From assembly GCA_017432405.1 (NCBI GenBank), contig JAFRJF010000170.1, positions 1 to 10,816 of the forward strand: DNA of 10,816 bases. Direction: 5' to 3'. This DNA comes from Clostridia bacterium. GTDB lineage: Bacteria; Bacillota_A; Clostridia; Christensenellales; Aristaeellaceae. The notes beneath the pieces were generated by a model. It saw nothing but the letters and a program-made list of their open reading frames with translations. It had not been told where the DNA came from and made no database searches. Of the stretch, positions 5,934-10,816 are shown piece after piece. The position numbers and the translations under genes were made by a program. Each line of letters begins with the position of its first letter. Position 1 is the first letter of the stretch.

Positions 5934-6479
5934 TCAGAGCCACTCGATGATGTGATAGGTTTCCCGGAATTCCTCGGTGGCGACCCCGTAGATATCCTCG
6001 TCATCCGTGATGTTCAGCCAACTGTCCCGGTCGATGGTCTCCGGGATCAGCGCGCCGTCCTCGCCCCAGGGAACCATGATCGCCACGTCGTCGTCGGCCT
6101 GGATGAACTGCTGGACGCCGCCCTTTGGCCGGGTAAAGCCGTCCTCGGGCCGCATGCCGGCTGAATCGTACTTTTCCTCAAAGGTCTCAGCGCTCATCTG
6201 CCAGGTGTTGACGTGGCCGAAGCTGTCGACAATGGGCCTGGCGGAGAGATCGCACCGGGTCACCACGATGTTGCCCGAAACGCCGCGCTCCACGGCTTCC
6301 AGGTAGCCGTTCTTGGTGAACACGGGGATGATCTCGCCCTGCACGGCAGGTCGCGCCAGCACACAGGCGTCCTTTTCGGCCTTGATTTGGTGGGCGGCCT
6401 TTCCCTTCGCGAGGCGCTTAACGTACGCCTTCGCGTCGACAAAGCGGTACAGCTTGCCGTTTCTGAAGATATTCGCCAC
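5934..6479 (-). CDS. Protein of unknown function with a possible internal duplication
   Basis: I do not recognise this roughly 181-residue protein with confidence. It has no signal peptide or membrane segment. Two stretches look related: one (about 50-104) ends NTWQMSAETFEEKYD, the other (about 120-175) contains DDDVAIMVPWGED and ends VATEEFRETYH. Short domains with a G-D-x-x-V pattern and a terminal F-x-x-x-Y are reminiscent of PGDYG-type domains, but that is a guess. The start is placed at GTG 6477-6479 because GGGGAGG (6489-6495) lies 9 nt before it; the in-frame GTG at 6483-6485 would be only 3 nt away. It is the last gene of the minus-strand unit beginning with the CBS-domain protein. 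Confidence 0.7.
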   Translation of the reverse strand: MANIFRNGKLYRFVDAKAYVKRLAKGKAAHQIKAEKDACVLARPAVQGEIIPVFTKNGYLEAVERGVSGNIVVTRCDLSARPIVDSFGHVNTWQMSAETFEEKYDSAGMRPEDGFTRPKGGVQQFIQADDDVAIMVPWGEDGALIPETIDRDSWLNITDDEDIYGVATEEFRETYHIIEWL

Positions 6480-6527
6480 AATCACACGCCTCCCCGGTGT
6501 CGTCGTCGATATCTGGGCGCTCGCCGC

Positions 6528-7307
6528 TCACAGCAACGGTATCATGCCGGAAAGCCGCCCGAATTTCAAATCCGGCTTCGTCGGGGACTGGGCCAGCATT
6601 GCCTCGGTGGTCTCGCCGCTCATCACCAGGATCGAGAGCATGCCGCTGCGCAGGCCGGTCTCGATGTCGGTGTACAGCCGGTCGCCCACCATGGCCAGCT
6701 CGCCGACCTTAAGCCCCGTGCGCTTCAGCACCGCCTCGACGATGCCGGTGTGGGGTTTGCCGACGATCAGGTCGGGCCTTCTGCCGGTGGAGGCCTCGAT
6801 GAAGGCCATGATCGCGCCGATGTCCGGCATGAAGCCGGTCTCGGTGGGGCAGTTGAAATCCGGGTGGGTGGCGATGTAGGGCAGGCCCGCGCGCACGAAA
6901 TCGCACACGGCCTGCATCTTTGCGTAATCCAGCGTGGTATCGAAGCCGATCACCACGATTTCCGGGTCGACCATGTCCACCGGGATGCCCGCCTCGTGAA
7001 ACTCCTCCACCAGGTATTCATTGCCCAGCACGAAGGCCCGCCTGCCGGGGTAGAGCTGTTTGAGCTTTTCACAGGTGGCCTCCCCGGAGGTCAGCACCCG
7101 GCTGCGGTCGATGGACAGCCCCATCCTTTCGAGCTTCTGTACATAGAAATTGGCGTTGTGGCTGGAATTGTTGGTCAGGAACATGAAGTCCCGCCCGGTG
7201 GCGCGCACCTTCTCGATGAATTCCAGCGAGCCCTCGATCAGCTGCCCGCCCAGGTAAAACGTGCCGTCCATGTCCAGCAGGAAGCACTTGACGTCCGATA
7301 TATTCAT
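6528..7307 (-). CDS. HAD-IIA family hydrolase, NagD-like phosphatase
   Basis: This haloacid-dehalogenase phosphatase uses an aspartate nucleophile and Mg2+. All motifs are present in 259 residues: motif I LDMDGT (nucleophile D12, acid D14), motif II FLTNNSS (43-49), motif III lysine K184 in VGKPHTG, and motif IV GDRLYTD (208-214). A class IIA cap lies between motifs II and III. Family members act on nucleoside monophosphates, p-nitrophenyl phosphate or phosphoglycolate, so the substrate cannot be read from sequence. GAGG (7316-7319) is 8 nt before the ATG, and only 18 nt separate it from the xpt stop. That spacing makes a nucleotide-related role plausible but unproven. Confidence 0.9.
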   Translation of the reverse strand: MNISDVKCFLLDMDGTFYLGGQLIEGSLEFIEKVRATGRDFMFLTNNSSHNANFYVQKLERMGLSIDRSRVLTSGEATCEKLKQLYPGRRAFVLGNEYLVEEFHEAGIPVDMVDPEIVVIGFDTTLDYAKMQAVCDFVRAGLPYIATHPDFNCPTETGFMPDIGAIMAFIEASTGRRPDLIVGKPHTGIVEAVLKRTGLKVGELAMVGDRLYTDIETGLRSGMLSILVMSGETTEAMLAQSPTKPDLKFGRLSGMIPLL

Positions 7308-7325
7308 GATGATATCCTCGACAAA

Positions 7326-7892
7326 TCAGAACTCAATATGTCCCTCGTTCATCGCCTTCACTGACGCAAGGGCTTCGACGCGGTAGCCTGCGGCGCGGAG
7401 CTTGTCCATGCCGGGCTGGAAGGCCTTGGCGATCACGGCGCCCACGCCGGCGATCTTCGCCCCGGCCTGCTCCAGCAGCGCGATGCCGCCGAAGGCCGCC
7501 TCGCCGTTGGCCAGGAAGTCGTCGATCAGCAGCACGTTGTCGCCGGGGGTGACGAAGTGGGCCTTCAGCGTCAGCAGGTAAGGGGCGTTCTTGGTGAACG
7601 AGAACACCTCTCGCTGGATGATGCTGTCCTTCAGTATGCTGGAAACCGACTTTTTCAGGATCACCAGGGGCAGATCCATCGCCAGCGCCGTCATGGCGGC
7701 GGGGGCGATGCCCGAGGATTCGATGGTGGCGACGCGGGTGACGCCCGCGTCCGCAAAGCGCCGGGCGAATTCCTCGCCGCAGGCCTTCATCAGCTTCACG
7801 TCCACCTGGTGGTTCAGGAAAGAATCCACCAGCAACACCTGTTCACTGAGCGCCCGTCCGTCCTTCAGTATCCTCTGCTTGAGCAATTCCAC
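7326..7892 (-). CDS. xpt: Xanthine phosphoribosyltransferase
   Basis: The enzyme converts xanthine and PRPP to XMP in purine salvage in the cytoplasm. The 188-residue length fits Xpt (about 190). Diagnostic segments are ATIESSGIAPA (55-65), FSFTKNAPYLLTLK (97-110) and the PRPP loop LLIDDFLANGEA (121-132), all typical of Firmicutes Xpt/PurR-like transferases. The start is GTG (7890-7892) with AAAGG about 12 nt upstream, a rather long spacing. In many Firmicutes xpt follows a guanine riboswitch. Here only 35 nt separate it from the preceding gene, leaving no room for one, so it is probably cotranscribed with the CBS-domain gene. Confidence 0.93.
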   Translation of the reverse strand: MELLKQRILKDGRALSEQVLLVDSFLNHQVDVKLMKACGEEFARRFADAGVTRVATIESSGIAPAAMTALAMDLPLVILKKSVSSILKDSIIQREVFSFTKNAPYLLTLKAHFVTPGDNVLLIDDFLANGEAAFGGIALLEQAGAKIAGVGAVIAKAFQPGMDKLRAAGYRVEALASVKAMNEGHIEF

Positions 7893-7927
7893 GGTCGATC
7901 ACTGCCTTTCTTAACGTATCCTAAATC

Positions 7928-9241
7928 CTAATTATGCGCACCCTCATTGGAATCCGTGCCTTCACTCTTCGATTGAGAATCTATCTTCTCCACGATGGCC
8001 CACTCGACCCTGCGGTCGGCGATCTGCTCGACGCTGATGCGCAGGCCGAAGCACTCCACCACCGGGTGCTTGCCGTCGGAGGGAATCTCGGTCAGGCGGC
8101 TGAACACCAGGCCGCCGAGGGTGTCGTATTCCAGGTCGTCGGGCAGCCGGATGTCCAGCGCCTCGGCCACGCTCTCCAGCTCCGCCGAGCCGGAAATGCG
8201 CCAGCGCCCGTCGGACAGCCGGGTGATCTCCGGCTCCTCCTTGGGGTCGAATTCGTCGTAGATGTTGCCGACGATCTCCTCCAGCAGGTCCTCCAGCGTG
8301 ATCAGGCCGCTGGTGCCGCCGTACTCGTCCACCACGATGGCCATGTGCTGCTTGCGGGACTGCATCTCCTGGAACAGCACGTCGGTGCGCACCGATTCCG
8401 GCACGAAGTGGGCCGGACGCACCAGCGCCCGCAGGGGCACGTTGCGCCCCTCCGCCCGGCTGAGCAGGTAGTCACGGGTGGTCAGTATGCCCAGCACGTT
8501 GTCGATGCTGCCCTCGTACACGGGGAAGCGGGACAGGCCGCTCTGCCGGATGGTCTCCAGGATCTGGTCGTCGGTGGATTCGATGTCGATGGCGGTGATG
8601 TCCTTCCGGTGGATCATGCAGTCGCCAGCGTTCATGTTGTTGAACTCGAATATGTTCTCGATCATCTCCCGCTCGTCGGCCTCGATGGCGCCCTTCTCCT
8701 CGCCGATGTCCACCATCTGCATGATGTCCTCCTCGGTCACGGCGTCGCCGGCGTCGGCAGGCTTGATGTGGAAGGGCTTCAGCACCAGCGCCCCCAGGGC
8801 CATGCACAGCCGGGTGACGGGGGAGAGCACCGTCATGGTCACGTCCGCCACCGGGGCGATGGCATCCAGCAGCGGGCCGCGAAAGTGGGCGCCCAGGTGC
8901 ACGGGGATCGCCCCCGCGAGGATCAGGCTGACCAGTGTAAAGGGCAGCAGCCCGTACAGCGCGAAGGCGGGCATGCCGCTGACCCGTCCCCTCAGCAGCG
9001 CCCACAGCGCCGTGAAGGCGATCAGCACCAGGCAGATCCAGCTCATCTGGAACTCGCCGAAGGGCTTTTCAGCTTTGAGGGCCAGCTTCAGGGCCCGGCG
9101 CGCCTTGGCGTCGCCGGCGTCGGCCTTCTTCTGGGTCTCACCCTCGTCGATAAACGGAACGGCGGCCTCGGCCATGCGCACGATGACCGCCAGCAAAAGC
9201 GCGATAAAGATGACAATACTCGGACCGAACGGGTCGTCCAT
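7928..9241 (-). CDS. CNNM/CBS-domain membrane protein (HlyC/CorC family)
   Basis: This 437-residue integral membrane protein has a CNNM (DUF21) part with hydrophobic helices near 6-24, 67-84, 93-112 and 133-152. Next comes a linker, EEDIMQMVDIGEEKGAIEAD, which is characteristic of the family. A CBS pair covers about 205-325 (SRFPVYEGSIDNVLGIL; HMAIVVDEYGGTSGLITLEDLLEEIVG), and a CorC_HlyC domain about 335-420. The C-terminal tail is polar. Relatives are linked to Mg2+ or Co2+ efflux or homeostasis, and the older hemolysin name is usually misleading. AAGGAGG (9252-9258) lies 10 nt before the ATG. It heads the minus-strand unit continuing into xpt and the HAD phosphatase. Confidence 0.9.
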   Translation of the reverse strand: MDDPFGPSIVIFIALLLAVIVRMAEAAVPFIDEGETQKKADAGDAKARRALKLALKAEKPFGEFQMSWICLVLIAFTALWALLRGRVSGMPAFALYGLLPFTLVSLILAGAIPVHLGAHFRGPLLDAIAPVADVTMTVLSPVTRLCMALGALVLKPFHIKPADAGDAVTEEDIMQMVDIGEEKGAIEADEREMIENIFEFNNMNAGDCMIHRKDITAIDIESTDDQILETIRQSGLSRFPVYEGSIDNVLGILTTRDYLLSRAEGRNVPLRALVRPAHFVPESVRTDVLFQEMQSRKQHMAIVVDEYGGTSGLITLEDLLEEIVGNIYDEFDPKEEPEITRLSDGRWRISGSAELESVAEALDIRLPDDLEYDTLGGLVFSRLTEIPSDGKHPVVECFGLRISVEQIADRRVEWAIVEKIDSQSKSEGTDSNEGAHN

Positions 9242-9288
9242 GAGAGGGAAACCTCCTTGATTGGTTCGCTGAAATGGTATACAGTTTC

Positions 9289-9316
9289 ATTATATCAGAT
9301 TTCAGCGTGTTTTCAT
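9289..9316 (-). promoter_or_regulatory. Extended -10 promoter for the CBS-domain gene unit
   Basis: On the minus strand, TGATATAAT (9289-9297) is a consensus -10 with the extended TGn element. The only -35 candidate is a poor ATGAAA (9311-9316) 16 nt upstream, so the extended -10 would carry recognition. It is divergent from the promoter at 9344-9352. Confidence 0.65.
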
Positions 9317-9343
9317 GCGCGGTGTGCAAATTTAATGTAATAA

Positions 9344-9352
9344 TGGTATAAT
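9344..9352 (+). promoter_or_regulatory. Extended -10 promoter for the HD-domain gene
   Basis: TGGTATAAT (9344-9352) is a consensus -10 with TGn extension. No good -35 is present (GTGCAA at 9324-9329 is the best at 17 nt). A transcript would start near 9359, just before the long hairpin. Confidence 0.6.
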
Positions 9353-9365
9353 GATAGAGCGAAAG

Positions 9366-9410
9366 GCAAATACTGATTTATCGAGCACAGCTCGATAAAT
9401 CAGTATTTGC
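9366..9410 (+). repeat. 21-bp perfect inverted repeat in the 5' leader
   Basis: A 21-base arm (9366-9386, beginning GCAAATACTGATTT) is followed by the 3-base loop ACA and its exact complement (9390-9410). It is AT-rich compared with its surroundings and is not followed by a T tract, so it does not look like an ordinary intrinsic terminator. It lies 33 nt before the HD-gene start codon and would form at the very 5' end of that mRNA. A mobile or dispersed palindrome, an mRNA-stabilising hairpin or an RNase III target are all possible. Confidence 0.85.
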
Positions 9411-9443
9411 AGAACGATACATACACTGTCAGGAGCGGGTTAC

Positions 9444-10232
9444 ATGGATGAAAAAAGCAGGGATCGGCTGTTTGACACGCTGATGCATGCTCTACGGCCC
9501 TCGACACACTTCCGCGATTTGCTCGACTCGGGGGAATTGGCCAGGGCGCTGCCTGAACTGGCGGGGTGCGTGGGGGTTGCGCAGAACCCGGTCTACCACC
9601 CGGAGGGGGACGTGTTCGAGCACACGATGCTGGTGGTGGACTGCGCCGCCGGGCTGCGCCATAAGGCCCTGAATCCGCTGGGGTTCATGCTCTCGGCGCT
9701 GACCCACGACCTGGGCAAGGCCGCCTGTACCCAGGCGCAGCCGGACGGAAAGATCACCGCCTACGGCCACGAAGTGGCGGGACGACCCCTCTGCCGGAGC
9801 CTGATGGCCCGGCTGACCGATGACGCGGCGCTGACCGACTACGTCGAAAACATGGTTTGGCTGCACATGCGGCCCAACATACTGGCCAAGTGCCGCTCGA
9901 AGAAGAAAAAGACCCGCCAGCTGTTCGATTTGAGCCTGTGCCCGGAGGACCTGATCCTGCTGTCCCGGGCCGACGCCTCCGGCAAACTGGACGCGCCCTA
10001 CGACGAGGGCCTCGAGGCCTTCCTGCGCCAGCGGCTGGAGGACTACCGTCGGGTGATGACCCTGCCGATGGTCACCCGGGAGGACCTGCTGGCCGCGGGC
10101 TTTTCTCCGGGCGAGGCGCTGGAGGCGGCCCTGGCCCGGGCCAGGCAACTCCACTTCTCCGGCTTCGACCGGCAACACGCTCTGAAACAGGTGATGGCTG
10201 AGGCAACTTTACACAAAGCGGTTGACAGTTAA
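9444..10232 (+). CDS. HD-domain protein resembling the HD half of CCA-adding enzymes
   Basis: The 262-residue protein has the HD phosphohydrolase pattern: NPVYHPEGDVFEHTMLVVD with H60, then LTHDLGKA with H88/D89. GHE (108-110), WLHMRPN with H141 and RADASGK (a late aspartate) follow. The YHPEGDVFEHTM block is that of the C-terminal HD domain of multifunctional CCA tRNA nucleotidyltransferases, where it carries phosphatase and phosphodiesterase activity. The N-terminal nucleotidyltransferase domain is absent: the protein starts with a clear site (AGGAG 9431-9435, 8 nt before ATG) and only about 45 residues precede the HD block. It is thus a standalone protein, not a truncation visible here. 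RNA or nucleotide substrates are plausible but unproven. Confidence 0.85.
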   Translation: MDEKSRDRLFDTLMHALRPSTHFRDLLDSGELARALPELAGCVGVAQNPVYHPEGDVFEHTMLVVDCAAGLRHKALNPLGFMLSALTHDLGKAACTQAQPDGKITAYGHEVAGRPLCRSLMARLTDDAALTDYVENMVWLHMRPNILAKCRSKKKKTRQLFDLSLCPEDLILLSRADASGKLDAPYDEGLEAFLRQRLEDYRRVMTLPMVTREDLLAAGFSPGEALEAALARARQLHFSGFDRQHALKQVMAEATLHKAVDS

Positions 10233-10251
10233 AATTGGAAGGTGTTATACT
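10222..10251 (+). promoter_or_regulatory. SigA-type promoter of ilvB
   Basis: Consensus TTGACA (10222-10227) is followed after 17 nt by TTATAC (10245-10250), or after 18 nt by TATACT (10246-10251). The -35 box overlaps the last codons of the HD gene. Transcription would start near 10258, giving a leader of about 100 nt before ilvB. Confidence 0.8.
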
Positions 10252-10270
10252 TCCATCAATGATGCCGGAT

Positions 10271-10308
10271 GCGCCCGCGGGTCTGATACTGGGACCGGCG
10301 GGCGCTTT
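10271..10308 (+). terminator. GC-rich hairpin in the ilvB leader (terminator or attenuator)
   Basis: GCGCCCGCGGGTC (10271-10283) pairs with GACCGGCGGGCGC (10293-10305) at 12 of 13 positions around a 9-base loop, followed by TTT. It is about 40 nt after the HD-gene stop, so it could end that transcript. It also lies downstream of the ilvB promoter, about 13 nt after the predicted start site, so it would act on ilvB transcripts too. No leader peptide rich in branched-chain codons is evident. Confidence 0.6.
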
Positions 10309-10325
10309 GGTGTGGACGAGGATAT

Positions 10326-10347
10326 GGCGGCAGATTGCCGCCGCTAC
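10326..10347 (-). repeat. GTAG-foot palindrome, single copy before ilvB
   Basis: GGCGGCA (10326-10332), loop GAT and TGCCGCC (10336-10342), then GCTAC (10343-10347), identical to 1571-1592. It ends 4 nt before GGGAGGGG, the ilvB ribosome binding site, so its hairpin could affect translation or the mRNA 5' end. The GTAGC foot is on the minus strand. Confidence 0.85.
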
Positions 10348-10361
10348 AGATGGGAGGGGAC

Positions 10362-10816
10362 ATGACCATGCTGATGACCGGGGCGCAGATACTGATGGAA
10401 TGCCTGCTGGAGCAGGAGGTGGGCATCGTCTTCGGCTTTCCGGGGGGCACGATCCTGCACGTCTACGACGCGCTGAGGGGCTATCCCGGCATCTTTCATG
10501 TGCTCACGGCCCACGAGCAGGGGGCCTGCCACGCGGCGGACGGCTACGCCCGCGCCACCGGCAAGGTGGGCGTGTGCTTCGCCACCTCCGGCCCCGGCGC
10601 CACCAACCTGGTCACCGGCATCGCCACCGCCTACATGGATTCCTCGCCGGTGGTCTGCATCACCTGCAACGTGGGGCTGCCCCTGCTGGGCAAGGATTCC
10701 TTCCAGGAGGTGGACATCACCGGCGTCACCATGCCCATCACCAAGTGCAACTACCTGGTGCGGGACGTGGCCGACCTGGCCGACACCCTGCGGGAGGCCT
10801 TCGCCATCGCCCGCAG
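10362..10816 (+). CDS. ilvB: Acetolactate synthase large subunit (N-terminal part)
   Basis: This thiamine-diphosphate enzyme joins two pyruvates, or pyruvate and 2-oxobutyrate, in the first common step of valine/leucine and isoleucine synthesis. The visible 151 residues give the ThDP-binding PYR domain: [32 protein letters not shown] with the cofactor-activating glutamate, [20 protein letters not shown], then [15 protein letters not shown]. The family usually reads GQVPTxLIG where this protein has CNVGLPLLG. Two start codons fit: ATG 10362 (4 nt from the GGAGG) and ATG 10368 (10 nt). The gene runs off the right edge, so domains 2 and 3 are unseen. It has its own promoter and a leader with two hairpins. 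Confidence 0.9.
   Translation, partial: MTMLMTGAQILMECLLEQEVGIVFGFPGGTILHVYDALRGYPGIFHVLTAHEQGACHAADGYARATGKVGVCFATSGPGATNLVTGIATAYMDSSPVVCITCNVGLPLLGKDSFQEVDITGVTMPITKCNYLVRDVADLADTLREAFAIAR

Noticed and set aside
7893..7927. Guanine riboswitch before xpt
   Set aside because: The gap is 35 nt and too short for the aptamer; no matching core bases were seen.
10259..10361. Leader peptide controlling ilvB by attenuation
   Set aside because: The open frame starts essentially at the predicted transcript start without a ribosome binding site, is not enriched in Ile/Leu/Val codons, and runs far into ilvB as a shadow frame.

Overview
This window looks like chromosome from a GC-rich, endospore-forming member of the Clostridia, possibly an uncultured gut lineage. 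The pointers are a full-length sporulation sigma factor of the SigK type, a tyrosine T-box riboswitch, AGGAGG-type ribosome binding sites and Firmicutes-like housekeeping proteins. Most genes are strongly GC-rich. The exceptions are the transposase tail at the left edge and a small toxin-antitoxin pair, both more AT-rich and probably acquired.

Left part, plus strand (1-3111). The 3' end of a transposase (ISAzo13-like by its C-terminus) is followed by mltG, the membrane-anchored lytic transglycosylase that limits peptidoglycan strand length. About 240 bases of repetitive DNA then lead into sigK. This repeat DNA is built from short hairpins carrying GTAG at their foot, as in REP/BIME elements. 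sigK has a candidate SigE-type promoter and a hydrophobic pro-sequence. A VapBC-like pair follows with its own strong promoter. Its PIN toxin is broken by a -1 shift in a run of seven T, which also reads as a U UUU UUG slippery heptamer.

Middle, minus strand (3121-9316). After a strong hairpin at 3121-3150, read on the minus strand, come two units. The first is a SigA-type promoter, a T-box leader whose specifier codon is UAC (tyrosine), a class I/II aminotransferase, and tyrS. Shared control by uncharged tRNA-Tyr suggests the aminotransferase makes or handles tyrosine or another aromatic amino acid. The second, upstream unit starts at a promoter near 9300. It runs through a CNNM/CBS-domain membrane protein, xanthine phosphoribosyltransferase (xpt), a NagD-like HAD phosphatase and an unrecognised protein with a possible internal duplication.

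Right part, plus strand (9344-10816). A divergent promoter drives a transcript that begins almost at once with a 21-bp perfect hairpin. It then encodes an HD-domain protein resembling the HD half of CCA-adding enzymes, without the nucleotidyltransferase half. The last gene, running off the edge, is ilvB (acetolactate synthase large subunit). Its leader contains a good promoter, a GC-rich attenuator-like hairpin and another copy of the GTAG-foot repeat just before the ribosome binding site.

The signals most worth following are the REP-like family with compensated base pairs, the Tyr T-box/aminotransferase/tyrS unit, the possibly recoded toxin, and the hairpin-bearing leaders of the HD and ilvB genes.
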